Notes under the pieces: model-generated
The model's database searches: none
What the model was told of the DNA's origin: nothing
What the model saw: the letters and a program-made list of their open reading frames with translations, nothing else
Translations under genes and position numbers: made by a program
Shown here: positions 1 to 11,470 of the stretch, in pieces
Layout of the letters: each line of letters opens with the position of its first letter
Numbering within the stretch: the first letter of the stretch is position 1
Origin: Basidiobolus meristosporus CBS 931.73
Taxonomy: Eukaryota > Basidiobolomycota > Basidiobolomycetes > Basidiobolales > Basidiobolaceae
Length of the DNA stretch: 64,000 nucleotides
NCBI GenBank assembly: GCA_002104905.1
Contig: MCFE01000097.1
Span: 62,001 to 126,000, forward strand
Direction of reading: 5' to 3'

Positions 1-3000
1 AGGGGGCCACGCCTAATCTCCTATTATACAGCTCACAGGAGTAAATACTGGCATCCATTCGATGGATCTGGCTGAGTATGTATTTATGCACAACGCATCC
101 AAACCCATCCAAGAAGTAAGATTAAGAATTAGTAAAACGAATTCTGCATTAAAACGTCCAATACAAATTTGAACAATATTCACATTATGTTTAAAGATCA
201 CGAGGTCTGTTGCTTGGCTTTCTATACTTGGAAATACCCACTGCGGCTTGCATACGGTGAAAGATATACATCAAAATAGTAGATGGAATGGAATTCTGAG
301 GGTTTAGGCGTGTTTTTCTTTGTCAAACATGAAATCATCATCACCTTTTGAATATGCTTGCACTGGGCTAAGAGAATATGTCAAGCACAAGTTGATATGT
401 TTCATCGTGATCTGCTCAATCGAGATATGCTCATCTGCCATCTGTAAGTTGACTGGCTACTGGAGCACTACTATACAAACATTGGAAATTCCACCAATAC
501 TACTTGAATATATGTGGCTACTGTTCCAAAATATGGCCTATGGAACAGTTATGTCTCACTTCTTTCGGGCTTTTATACCGCATGGTTGATGTCGTTGATA
601 GCAGCTTCATAGCCCAGTTTAGAATAGGCCATTGCCATATTTCGTCTCCAGAATCATTAGCCAGATTTATAAGCCAGTCATATTTACATTATCAGGTTGC
701 TTAAATTCCAACTGGAAGGTAGGGGTGATATGTAAAACATCTCAACAATGATGCCAGAAAAGGTAAGCTGGTCAGCCTGCATCCTATTTATGTGTGAGTA
801 TGTACTGCATATGCATAGCACAGATAGAAGATCCAGTCGCCACAACTATAGGATTAAGTGGGTAGACTCCACCTTATTGTTCTATGTAGTACTTATTTGT
901 TCTGTCTGTATATACTTGATGATGGTTTTACTAAGCACATCAACATCTCATCTGATCTTTTGGAAGCATAATCAATTGATGCGACAATATTGTTGTAGAT
1001 TTTGTATTTTAAACCCAAATATTGTTGCAAGATTCTAGGGAGTTTTGGAAGTGATTCGGAGGACTAGAGGAATTGCATGATACTCGTTTGTTGTTTTTTT
1101 GAGGTCAATAATGTATTTATACGTTTAGGAGAACTTTGTAAAGCTAACAATAAGAATGTCTTATAGAGGGCTCCAGGAAGCTGTGTGCAAATACTGGAGG
1201 CTTTTGGACAAGTTTGAGAATACAGATAACTTCCAGACCTTAACTAATTCCGAGAATTATCCAAAATCTTACATACTAAATCTTGACAAAACAAGCACAT
1301 GGAAGTACTCTAAGAGCATGTATGTAAGTAAATCCTGACAAGGAATTTGGTCAGAATTCTCAAAGAGTTGTAGGTAACAATCCAAGTGACTAAGTTAGGT
1401 GAATATTTAGGTAAATTGGGGCAGGAAATATCAAGGTTTATAAGCAGTGTTCTCAGTAACTAAGTTGATGGACTATTTAGGTGGAAAAAAGTTGCAAGAT
1501 TCTAACAAGTATTGGAAGTGATTTAGAATACTAGAAGAGTTACATATTGTTTGCCTATTGTTTTATTGAGTTCAAATAAAGTATATATACTTTTAGGGGA
1601 ACTTCTTAAGCCTAATCATATGGATGCTTTAAGAAAGGTCCAAGGAAATAGTGTACAAAGTTTCAGGGGCTTTTGGACCAGTTACCATTTCTTGATCAGT
1701 GGAATATGGGATCATTCAGGTTTAGTCACTCCTGAGTATGGCTCAAAATTAGGAATATCGCCATAGCTATTCTAATGAGTTCTCAAAGATACTCAAAAGC
1801 CTATCTAATAGCAGAGCAACTGAAGGAAAGCGTATAACTTGTAGGTGTTTTGTCAGATAGTGTATGAAGGATTAATAGGCTTGTTACAGGTAGATACACT
1901 AAATAGCAGTATATTGAGCCAACTTGGCCGTGCAGAATAGCTCAAGTGATCATGGTATCAGCAAGATTTGATTGATATAACAATTATCAGTTTAAGAATG
2001 CCTGGTAAAAATCAGCCAAAAAACCAACTTGGATTAAACGTAAAACGGAGGACTATTCAAGTATAATCCTATACGCAAAATGTATACCCTGACGTACTCA
2101 ATGCCTGGGCTAAGTATGAATTCTAGCTGCTATATTTCCGACAAGCTGTGAGTGATATAGGCAGCATGCGGGATAGAGTACCATCATAAGACTGTCGTGA
2201 AAAGATACTGCTATCAATCACTGCTTCATCAGAACTGTAGAGTGCTGGATACGTGTGAATCTGATATTCCCCTGCCCAGATTCTAATGTAATGTTTTCAG
2301 GGCCCTCAATGCTATAAACCAACTCTGCCACAATCCAGAACGCCCTTAGATATGATATTCTTGTCGGTTGCTGAGTAATTATTAGTAATAGAAATCAAGA
2401 TCAAAAGCTGCTGCGCAAGCAGTATTGCGCACTTTGCATCTCATCCAATACAGTACGGTGGATACATCTGTAATTCAGCAATAGCCTCCTTTAGGTAATG
2501 GAAAGTAACATATAATAGGTAACGAGCGAATTCTAAGATCGTCTACTAACCAAATATCACGCAATCTCCGTCACAGCGGTTAAATGATCATGAATTACCA
2601 TAGATGCTGAAATGGCATTTACCACAGACCGAGGAAATTTTTATTGCTAACCCACCTAAGATGGTTACTACCGGAACATAACACCCAGGAAGTCGGTATT
2701 AACACTTTACAGATAACGTGCCAAGTAGCAGTAGTTAAGCGCCTGGGCTGTTTAATAATCACTAACGAGTATATAAGGTGCTTTGTGATTGACCTACTAC
2801 CATCAAGCCAATGGTGTGTTACGAATTCATTCTCCTAACTCTCTTTGGCGACGTCGTCTTGAGGTTATGTAACAAAGTTTCACGCTATTACTTTGATGAT
2901 CGGTTCGGAGTATTGGCCAAAGTTCTTTCTATACGATGGATATCCTTCTCGGAGCAGCAGTACATTAAATTACGATTAGTCTGGCACAAAGTATATACGC

Positions 3001-3493
3001 AACGATAACTGGTACACATGGGAATTACGTATGCTATAGTGAGATGCCCAAATGGATCGAAGCTGTCTTTCTATATCAAGAAGACGCTCGCCTGATAAAG
3101 AATCCACTAACAGGGAAATAATTACCCGTATATCCCTACCTCCTGGGAGGCAGATAATTTCTGCCAAGAACAAATCGCATGTGTCAAGCACCATTGAGCT
3201 CTCGACCAGTCAAAGCAGAAATAGTCGTTACCACCTTCCAAGTACACTTTTGACGATAATATCGAGCTACATGGAACCTTGTCGCTTCCCAAAGCAGTAT
3301 TTATTACACCTGAACGATGACAAGATATGAATCAAGATACTGCCGCAAAGTTGCAAATGGTAAGCGAAATGCCGGAATTGAATATTTCGGCTTTCTCGCT
3401 TCATCAATGGAACAGGGAATACCCATTGAAGCGAGATAAGAACCTATATAAGAGCCCGTCATTATCTCCTCCAATATCAACCCAGTCCAGAAA
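1..3493. other. AT-rich gene-poor region
   Basis: No ORF here shows a recognisable motif or a coherent set of exons; the longest ones are under 100 residues and overlap on opposite strands. The only structure I can support is a diverged direct duplication at about 1018-1800, listed separately. A TATA-like element (CTATATAAG, near 3447) lies about 45 bases upstream of the lipase start and is likely its core promoter. Confidence 0.6.
1018..1800 (+). repeat. Diverged direct tandem duplication, unit about 465 bp
   Basis: Two stretches resemble each other in the same order. One begins at about 1025 and the other at about 1489; both start with GTTGCAAGATTCT, followed by a TTGGAAGTGATT.. block, a TTGTTTT..GAG block, a TATATAC/ATACG..TTTAG block and finally a GGCTTTTGGAC block. 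Many substitutions and small indels separate them, so the duplication is old. Neither unit has a long ORF. It could be a decayed non-coding element or remnants of a duplicated gene. Confidence 0.6.
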
Positions 3494-4603
3494 ATGCTAT
3501 CAAAGGGTCTCTGCCTTCTTTTTGTTGGTCTCGCTGCCTCCTCTCCGTTAGGAGAGTGGGAGCATCTCCTGAGTCCTGCCCCCTATGATCCGTATTACCC
3601 GGTGGAGAGTTCCGTATTGTCGATGTTAAAAAATTCTGCCAGATACGCCTCAGCTGCATACTGCCATGAAGACAAGGTCGTGGATTGGAGTTGTGGAAGT
3701 CGTTGTTTTGGAAATCTCAACGTTACGTCCTACTTCCAAAATAGCACCACCGAAATGGCGGGCTATATTGGATATAACAGAGAAGAAAAACTTATTGTTG
3801 TTGGTTTCCGAGGGTGAGCTCAAGAAATTGCCCTGAATTATATGTTTGATTACTCAAAGTTTTCGTAAATCTTGTAGAACGGCCAATCGTGAAAACATCC
3901 TCTTGGACTTCGATTTTTTCCATACTGCATTTGTCTACCCCAAGGCTGAAGGTGGTATAATGGTTCATCGTGGATTCTATGAGACATACAATAGTGTTGA
4001 AGAGCAGGTCAAAGTTGGGCTAGCGAAAACACTTTCCGTCATCGGCACCAACGCTTCTGATTATGAGCTACTTGTTACTGGTCACTCGCTGGTAAGGAGA
4101 ATTGCGCACCATCAATATGAGCTTGGTATTCGAGCCTTACCTCTGATTGCATATAGGGAGCTGCTGTGTCCACCCTCGGTGCTATGGACATCAAGAGGAT
4201 CTATCTCAACCCCGAACACAAGGATGGCTTCGACTCATCTCTACAGAACGTCGTTGATGTCAATAGAATTCGGTTGCATAATTTCGGATCACCAAGAGTC
4301 GGAGATGCGGCCTTTGCAGCCTTGGCCCACTCAACCCTTACCATGGGCGATAACGACTTCACGAAAATCTGCCGTGTCACTAATCAAAACGATATTGTAC
4401 CTAGAGTTCCTCCTACATTCTTCGGCTTCCTCCATACAGCCCATGAAGTCTGGATCAACTATGACGAGATCACCATTAATTGCCATGATTTTATTAACGG
4501 TACGGTAGTAGAGGATCCCAACTGCAACGCTGGACAGTTCCCTATGAGCTATGGTGCCCATGTTAGATACTGGGACATCGAATTTGGGCGCGGTTGCCAG
4601 TAA
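3494..4603 (+). CDS. Secreted class 3 lipase (Rhizomucor-type triacylglycerol lipase)
   Basis: Extracellular alpha/beta-hydrolase expected to hydrolyse ester bonds of acylglycerols. Model: exons 3494-3813, 3878-4091 and 4157-4603, 326 residues. The start begins a hydrophobic signal peptide (residues 1 to about 17). GFRGT (about 104-108) is the oxyanion/lid-proximal motif of the family and is completed across intron 1. The nucleophile elbow GHSLG is split exactly by intron 2, with Ser177 as nucleophile. Asp257 sits in NDIVPRVPP, and His313 in the C-terminal GAHVRYWD; the Asp-His spacing (56) resembles that of Rhizomucor miehei lipase. Both introns are 64-65 bases with GT..AG ends. All triad residues are present, so it should be active. 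A feruloyl-esterase role is possible because the two activities share this fold. It stands alone, with no lipase neighbour on the same strand. Confidence 0.93.
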
Positions 4604-6840
4604 AAGAGATCAAAGCGCCTGAACATACTGTCATGTCGTTGTATAGCTAAGCAATCACGTACCCAGTGTAGTGTTACTTCATTCCAATAGAATATACGCT
4701 CGTGTAAAGAAACAAGTTGCCACTATCTGCCACAATTGTGTTGAATTAAATTGTAGAACCAGACTACACTTCATTGTCAGCGTCAGAGAGACTACCTACG
4801 CACAAATAGGCAATCTACTCTATGCACCATAATTGACGGGGTGGTGTATTTAGCGCTTTCACATGAAAGTTGATAAATGCCACCTCTCGACGTCCCTCAT
4901 GGAGTATGAAACTCAGAGAACGACTCCTTTTGTGTGAAATCTCTTGATGTCTTAGGCCATAGATACCGCCCCTTCGGTGGATCGGAAATCCCGCAAGAGA
5001 CTACTTGGCCTTGACGAAAATACGTTGTCCATTATCTGTAGCCAATCAAAGAAACGAAGATACCCTGTTAGCAATTGAAGAGGAGTGAAAGCACCATTGT
5101 CTCTTGCTAATTTCGGACTATCTCGTCAAGTATATCAATCCATTTTGGGATGAACAAAATTGGTCTTTTCCAAAAAATTTCTTAGGATAACGGACCTAGA
5201 CATTGTTGGCTTTGTGGATAACGTGAAGGTTGATAGTAGAAAGCTAGTCCACATGAATCTGTGATAAGAATATGCGTAGTGCTTCTATCCCCTCTACAAC
5301 CCGTGAATGGCGATGGCCAATAGGAAAGCATATACTCGATACAAAAGCACTTTATAGCGAGAGCAAATAGGCTACTATGAATCTCGCCATTGATGAATGC
5401 TAGCCAAAGCTGATACGTGAAATACTTCAGCCATCCCACCGAGCATTGCATTGTCAAAGAATATAGACATCAAGAAATGCGGGTGGCCTGCCTGTGATGT
5501 GGAAGTAGGCATATTGAAGAAAGCGACTAAAGACCTGTACACTGCCACAATAACCAATTTTGGCGCAAAAATCCTGGGCCCATATTGTACAGTTTTCTTG
5601 TACATCAAGTACCCCAAGGATCATAGAAATCGATGCCCCGAGCCTCCCTTTACCTTAGAAAATCCATCATACATCAAAAGGTAAAACTCGAGTTGGATGG
5701 AGCACAGCTGAACGTTGCAGTGTTGACATCAAACGCCTTTCTATATCGTATCTCCTATAATGGTACACAGAGTGCAATACCTTTGTAAAGCGTAAACCAC
5801 ACTACTATAAAGATAAGCTGCATTGGAACAATTGCTCCTGTAGTGTGCACATAGAGAGCTAAGACTAATTGGGCCGTCTTGTGTTGCTCTACAGGACTCA
5901 ACTCGCTCCAATCCGTCAAACATAGATGGTAATATTGTCATCAATCGATCTACCTATTCAGGATACCCCTATCAATAAATATTAATGCAAATTCCATATA
6001 TTACTGCAGGGGATGCTAAATTCGGCCAGGATGCTCTGTGCGTTGGCATCGTTATGTACCATCCAGTTTGCTTACCGTAGCAAATAGATTACAGCGTTGC
6101 GCTCAATTAGCGACGTGTAAGTCGTGGGTTACGCGTTAAAAGAGGCAATGGTTTTCCAGTGCAACTATAACTATGTATATGGCGTCGTAGTTCTAGAAAA
6201 CTAGGCGATGCCAGTCGCCTGCGGCTATCCTCTAGGCGTGTGAAGAAATGCTTGGTGTGTGCCAGAGGCATTGAAACATATTATCTTACAGCGGATGCAA
6301 CGATTGCGTGGACCCCTTCCCAACAGTGGCATAGAGCACCATTGATAAGCCTTTGAGAGTAGCTAATGATATGGTATCTGCAAGGAAGTGATCCCTAGAA
6401 TGTAATCTAATGTATCAGACCATGTTGATTTTGCCTACTTACACAACGTACTGTTCGGTTTCGATTCGATGATGGATAAACCCTGAATACTCATACATAT
6501 TCTTATTTTTCAGCTAATACGTTCGCGCTGATCAACCTGAAACTACCGTAAGGCTCACTGAAGTAGGAGCAAGTCCCGTATACATTGGCTCTCACATTCT
6601 CCAGGCGATGGGAACTCGAAAATCACCACCAGTGGCCTAATCTATCAAATCCAACCCCAACTTATCCATATGGTTCAGAGCACCCTTACACAAACCAACG
6701 ATGTGGAAAACCCCCTGACCACCCGACGCTTATAAAACTCAGAAGACCCTGACCAACCGCATCACAAACTGACATTCTGAATTCGTAGACATCATCCAAT
6801 CCACCTTGTGGCGGTTCATAGCAAACACCTCGACTTCGAA
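4604..6840. other. Intergenic region, no supported gene
   Basis: Only short ORFs overlapping on both strands. One at 5451-5684 on the plus strand (77 codons) reads somewhat like protein, but has no recognised motif, no convincing promoter and no exon partners, so I do not call it. A TATAAAA element at about 6730, roughly 110 bases before the next start codon, probably belongs to the gene at 6841. Confidence 0.5.
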
Positions 6841-7407
6841 ATGAATTCAGATCGTAATCTTGAAGTACCGGCGATGATTAAGCCAATCTCGGAACCTAGG
6901 ATGAAAAAATCGAAGGCTGGTCTGTGGCATTTGTTTACTAGATTTGGGAAAGTAAGATCTGAGGGAAGCGACAAAGTTGTGCAGAGAGTGAATCTACGCA
7001 CCAGTCGTTCTTTGGAGAGCATGCTTAAGGAGTATCGAAACTTCGCTTCGGAAGACCTATTTGGTCGCCGCCAGCCTTGGCACTATAAGGATCGCCCAAT
7101 ATCTGGTAATAGCGAGGATTCAAGCCAGAATAAGAGCGAAGACGAGCTGGAATCGATGGTTGATGATGATAGTGAGACAGCAAGTATGTGGAGAATTGAC
7201 TCTCCCTACTCGCGGCCAGGAACTCCGGATCCTCACGAGTTTCAAGACCCCTTGGTCAGGCGTCGGATGAGACAATACGCGACAGATCAAAGGAAATTCG
7301 ATGAGATGCTGAAACTGGGTTTTGCAGGTGATCAAGAGGACGAGCGCGAACTGACCATTCGTATCACGCTCACTCCACGAAGCGCACTCAGGACACAGTC
7401 CAATTAA
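6841..7407 (+). CDS. Hypothetical basic/acidic low-complexity protein
   Basis: Single-exon ORF of 188 residues from the ATG at 6841; the frame is open 33 bases further upstream but has only a GTG there. I do not recognise a family. The N-terminal half is basic with a short aromatic patch (LWHLFTRFGK, about residues 30-40) and a Ser/Arg-rich stretch. The middle (about 85-120) is rich in Asp, Glu and Ser, and the C-terminal third carries SRPGTPDP and RRRMRQYA, the kind of Ser/Pro-rich disordered sequence seen in phosphorylated regulators. No signal peptide or membrane segment. A TATAAAA box about 110 bases upstream and the uninterrupted frame support it as a real gene. Function unknown. Confidence 0.6.
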   Translation: MNSDRNLEVPAMIKPISEPRMKKSKAGLWHLFTRFGKVRSEGSDKVVQRVNLRTSRSLESMLKEYRNFASEDLFGRRQPWHYKDRPISGNSEDSSQNKSEDELESMVDDDSETASMWRIDSPYSRPGTPDPHEFQDPLVRRRMRQYATDQRKFDEMLKLGFAGDQEDERELTIRITLTPRSALRTQSN

Positions 7408-8310
7408 CGAGCCAAGACTTGGCTTGCAAGGGTGAATTCCTGCTTAATTTCTTTTCTTTTGGATCTTGACTAGCTCCTGTCCTCTAATTTTAATGATCAC
7501 TTTATTTTGACCAAGCCCTTAACTTACTATCAATCGCTTAGCCTCCTACTGAGTACGAGGTTTAGCTACTGCCCCCCTCCTTGCTCATAAACCAAGTATT
7601 TATAGAGTTCTCAAAACATAGACATAGACTAGTATACCTCTAATTTACCATACCCTCAACTCTACCACTCCACGACACCAACTTCCTACTGAAGTTTAAT
7701 CCAATTAAAGGCGATGAAGTAATCCTTATGCAACTCGTATCCTACTTGCATGGATTAAGGATACTGCACCTCAATAGAAAAGACTTTCTAATGCTCACGA
7801 AAAGTTAATAGGTCGATGGCATACACGCGCCCTATTTTTTGCATGATGTGGACTAGCAAGCATCGTCGGTTCTTCTTAATAGGCCCCTACCTGAACCTGA
7901 CCATCAACATCTGTTCATAGCATCGTGGATCTCCGATGAAAAGGAATCTATTAGGATAGTAGTGGTATCCGGACCTCATACAAATATTGATATGATTCTT
8001 CCTCCACAGGAAGGCGATTTAATGATAGTGGTTGAGAAGTGTGGACGAGGTTTTGGTCAAACCCATTGTCATTCAAGGATCCTAACAAGGACGTATGTTT
8101 TCTAGGCATGAGAAAAATATACAGAATCGATGCAAACTTGCAATGTGTTTAGGCTGTGTAATATAAATAGGGAATTCAAACGTCGGCACAATCTGTGGAG
8201 GGTTTGAATTTTAAAAGGGGTGAGTCATGACTTCTGGTTGACTGCTGCTTGGACGATATTGTACTCTATACCCAAGGTTGTGTAATGCAGATGAGTTTTA
8301 CACCGGAGTT
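7408..8310. other. Intergenic region, nothing supported
   Basis: About 900 bases with no ORF of note. It probably contains the 3' ends of the flanking convergent genes. Confidence 0.6.
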
Positions 8311-8913
8311 CTAATTGTGCGCAGACCTGGGCACTGATGGCTTACGATTGCTTCTTGACTGACGGTATGGACTGTGCCTTACGCTATCTTGGATGATGCT
8401 GAGGTTGCGAAGTGGTGGCAATTTTAACAACCCCTTCAGCTTGTGCAGCGGATGGGTGGTTTTTAGCAGTAACTCTGCTAACCCTGCCCGCCTATCTTCA
8501 GGCCAGTTTGCAGTGATTTGGCTAAACAGAACCCGACACTTCCCCTCTGGCCATCCCTCTGCGATCCATTTGATAGCTTTAGCCAGCTTCTCTACCGACA
8601 TCTCGCAAGCTAATCGCCTCAGCTTTATACCAATGCAATGTGCGTTGTTCGAATCTTTGATCCATGTCTGGAAACTGGTTCTGTAGATCGTATCCATCCT
8701 TCGGATGCTCTCGCCAATGTCATACGATGCTTGAGGCTCATTAAGCGTATGCAAGTTTGGTTTGACCAAAGCAATTTTGTGACTTAGAAGGTTCTCAGCA
8801 TTTAGGCACATAATATTCCTATCAGGCGTTTGATCAAACACCGTGCCAGACTTTAAAGAAAGAGAAGGTGGCTTACAAGAAGGTTTGGAGGCACGGGCTC
8901 GAGACAAGGGCAT
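8311..8913 (-). CDS. Hypothetical helical protein
   Basis: Single ORF of 200 residues from the ATG at 8913 (minus). No family recognised. The first 30 residues are Ser/Pro/Lys-rich. Residues about 65-170 look like a helical domain, with regularly spaced Leu, Ile and Trp (for example SVEKLAKAIKWIAEGWPEG and RAGLAELLLKTTHPLHKL). The last 25 residues are basic and Ser-rich. No signal peptide or membrane helix, so it is probably cytosolic or nuclear. It is divergent from the possible gene starting near 8984, about 70 bases away, so the two may share a promoter. The amphipathic pattern argues against a chance ORF, but a missed intron or a different start cannot be excluded. Confidence 0.5.
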   Translation of the reverse strand: MPLSRARASKPSCKPPSLSLKSGTVFDQTPDRNIMCLNAENLLSHKIALVKPNLHTLNEPQASYDIGESIRRMDTIYRTSFQTWIKDSNNAHCIGIKLRRLACEMSVEKLAKAIKWIAEGWPEGKCRVLFSQITANWPEDRRAGLAELLLKTTHPLHKLKGLLKLPPLRNLSIIQDSVRHSPYRQSRSNRKPSVPRSAHN

Positions 8914-8983
8914 TTTAGGACATTCAGGCCGTTAAATAGGTGTTGCGAAACACATCCACCTGTGCATTCAGGAGTGTAAAAAG

Positions 8984-9561
8984 TTGATGTGGTTGTCGAT
9001 CAAGCAGTGCAAAAAAGGTAACTTTTGGATGGTGATGAGCTTGATGAGACCTGTCCAATCACCAAGATGCCTATATGCCAGGTATGGAAATGAGCATGCT
9101 CCTCAGCATGTAGCGTCTTCGCTTTACATCGGACTTCACGTAACTGTCTTGATAAGAATGATTCACGTAAGTCCCCCTTTACCTCCTATTTTCAACCCAC
9201 TTCCAATCCTATCATGCATCAGTTACTGATTTCCAACAAGATTAGCCATCACGAAGCGGATTTGATTCTCATAAGCGGTGCATCAGACGACCAGTGCTTC
9301 ATCATCCGCCCTGATCAGAGCATTGTTCATCAAGAGAAGACGAAGGATCTCAGACAGCCCTGTATAATCAGTCGTGAATGGATGGCCAAATACATGCGGA
9401 ATCCGTGCTGGAACTTCAAGCGAAATATAAAACTAATTAGGGCTGGCACATGTAAAGTAGAACATTATTTCTACAAACAACCGCACCCACCAATGATGAA
9501 TCAACATTTGAAAGGACAGAGGCTGGGCCCAAGAAAATCGACCACGCTCACTGATCACTGA
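8984..9561 (+). CDS. Possible BRCT-like protein, two exons
   Basis: Tentative model: exons about 8984-9166 and 9223-9561, joined in phase 0 by an intron with GTAAGT donor and CATCAG acceptor. The joined product (about 170 residues) contains a stretch shaped like a BRCT domain: a short strand, a helix with LI, then SHHEADLILIS, and later CIISREWMAKYM, which resembles the Trp-containing last helix of BRCT domains. BRCT proteins act in DNA repair or telomere binding. The N-terminal part is poorly protein-like and the true start may lie at an internal ATG. The similarity is by eye only. It is divergent from the gene ending at 8913. Confidence 0.33.
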
Positions 9562-10360
9562 CCAAATCCCTTGCTTCGGCCGATGCCATCTGTGGTTAGG
9601 GGATGGCACCTAGTTTACAGTAGATAGAATAGCACCTTATGATTTAAGCATTCTGGAACCCGAACATGCTTTGATGGGAGAGCGGCACGCCGACCACCAT
9701 CAATGGGGATGATATTACGGTGGCCACCATATATTGCAATGATTGTTGGTGTGAGTCCGGTGGGTATTTGCCACAATGGCCACCCCCCCATACCAACATA
9801 ATGGCCGGGCATCATATGCCGAGTTCACATTAACGAGTGAACGTCTAGATGTGATAGGTACTAGACTCAAACAATACCAGCAGTTACGTTGCAGAACAGA
9901 TAAGGCCGTAGAAATCTACAGGTGGTACCATGCAAGCACTTTCCAATACCGCCCGGTTTGGTTGAAACGCGGAGTGCTGACTTGGTTGGATCTGTGTCGA
10001 TTTATCTATACACTATATACATTCATTCAAGTTAACCTTGAGGAAAACCAGCTACTTGCAATAATCATCGGCTTTCTTCAAAGCAAACTCGGTAGTTCAA
10101 CGAGACATTTAGGGAATTCCACCAAAATACCTGTAGCATCCTGTGAAAACTCTAGGATTTCATAGATTCGCCTTTATTTTAGAGACGTTTTCTGAAATCA
10201 CCCCAGCGTTGTCTAGTACATCATAAAATTACCTAACTCATGACCATCATGCCTTGTTCCTGCACAAAGGTGCTAAACCTTACCAAAGCTGTCTTTCTTT
10301 CAAAATGGTGAATGTTGAGGCATCAGGTTTAACGAGGATCCGTATTTTTCAGGATCGATT
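9562..10360. other. Intergenic region with one unassigned ORF
   Basis: A 129-codon plus-strand ORF at 9776-10165 has no recognised motif, overlaps a minus-strand ORF and is not supported by splice or promoter signals. The rest holds nothing I can name. The last part lies downstream of the phospholipase A2 gene on the minus strand. Confidence 0.4.
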
Positions 10361-11198
10361 CTACAACGACAACAACCAACCCACGCAAAGTAACGTCAAG
10401 TAGCCCAAACGGAATACTGCCTTGACGTCGAAAGCGTTGCCAGAGTTGGGCTGGACAGTGGGAGATGACGGGGTGAGTGCTGTGGTTGAACTAGTAGCGA
10501 TTGAAGAGGAGGTGGATGTTGCCGCTGTCGGGGAAGGACTAGGGTTCTGTCAAGGATGATGAGTAAAGTTCAAAAAACATGGCAAACTGTTCCTTACTGT
10601 AGCTTGACATTGACATCTCTTAAGTATGGAGGACTTGTAAATTGAACAACTCAGCTTGTTGTTCAATGCTTCGAAATACAAATCTGCAACGCCAGCACAA
10701 AATGAGTCACTATTCTCCTCTTTTGCTACGCATACATTCTTCATGCAACTGTGGAAGGTGTTGTCACATAAGGTTTTCGTTGAATTACAGGAACCTACAT
10801 GATACTAATAAATATCCATTGCTCAACCAGGTGATCGATTCCCACGTACCATAACAAATATCATGCTATCACCGGTCATCAAAAGAATAATGGCTTTAGA
10901 ATCGATGGGATGTGACACGCTGGAATGCAATATATCAGCCTACCTGGTCGCAGCACGTCTTGAAATCGAAGTTGGGAACTATCCCACTAATTAGCGCTGG
11001 ACCGCACCCTGCAGATAGACATATTAGAGGCTTTGAACACAGTCAGAACATAAATGTGTCCATCAAACCGTTAGGAGAGGAAGCTGGGGAGTTGGGGACA
11101 GATATAAGGTATGGAGTATCAACGGGACACACCTCACAATCTGCCTTGACCGTGGAGATGAACAACAAGCTTAATAGAAGAATGAGTAGTCGAGTCAT
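10361..11198 (-). CDS. Secretory phospholipase A2 with Ser/Thr stalk and GPI-like tail
   Basis: Five exons on the minus strand: 11069-11198, 10944-11008, 10850-10865, 10598-10794 and 10361-10546; 197 residues. Secreted PLA2 hydrolyses the sn-2 ester of phospholipids using Ca2+ and a His/Asp dyad. Residues 1-19 are a signal peptide. The Ca2+-loop-like NGCGP (43-47) is completed across intron 1, whose donor is the unusual GTTTGA. FKTCCDQ ends exon 2, and the 16-base exon 3 encodes only HDICYG, with His66/Asp67 as the catalytic pair. Exon 4 holds eight further cysteines (SCNSTKTLCDN...CMKNVC...CQC), consistent with the disulphide-rich fold. The last exon encodes a Ser/Thr/Pro stalk and a final hydrophobic stretch (LGYLTLLCVGWLLSL) typical of GPI-anchor signals; a plain C-terminal membrane anchor is the alternative. 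Most sPLA2s are freely secreted, so the tail is unusual. All five joins keep frame. Confidence 0.85.
10850..10865 (-). other. 16-base microexon carrying the PLA2 catalytic HD
   Basis: On the minus strand a GATAG acceptor precedes and a GTACGT donor follows 16 bases encoding HDICY plus one base of Gly. Skipping it would remove the catalytic His and Asp and shift the frame, so its inclusion decides whether an active enzyme is made. Confidence 0.75.
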
Positions 11199-11470
11199 CG
11201 TTGGTCCGTCACTCTCCCAAGCAAACTTATATAAGAAATCATTAAAGCTGACCCCGCTCCGGCTCCGTTCATCCAAACCAAAATATCTTTGGGGTTTCCC
11301 TGCCAAGATGATCTCATTACTAAGCTGGATTTGGAAATGCTGACCTAGCATACGATCAACTACCTCAATCGCAAGCGCTTCAGATCCTCTGGTCTTCAGC
11401 CATCAGAACCTTATTCGAACAACAACGAGACAGTCACAAATAGGAAGAGTCCATTCGAGAAATTTAAATT

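Noticed and set aside
5451-5684. Plus-strand ORF of 77 codons with some protein-like composition
   Set aside because: No promoter, signal peptide, exon partner or recognised motif.
9776-10165. Plus-strand ORF of 129 codons
   Set aside because: Overlaps an opposite-strand ORF, has no recognised motif and no support beyond openness.
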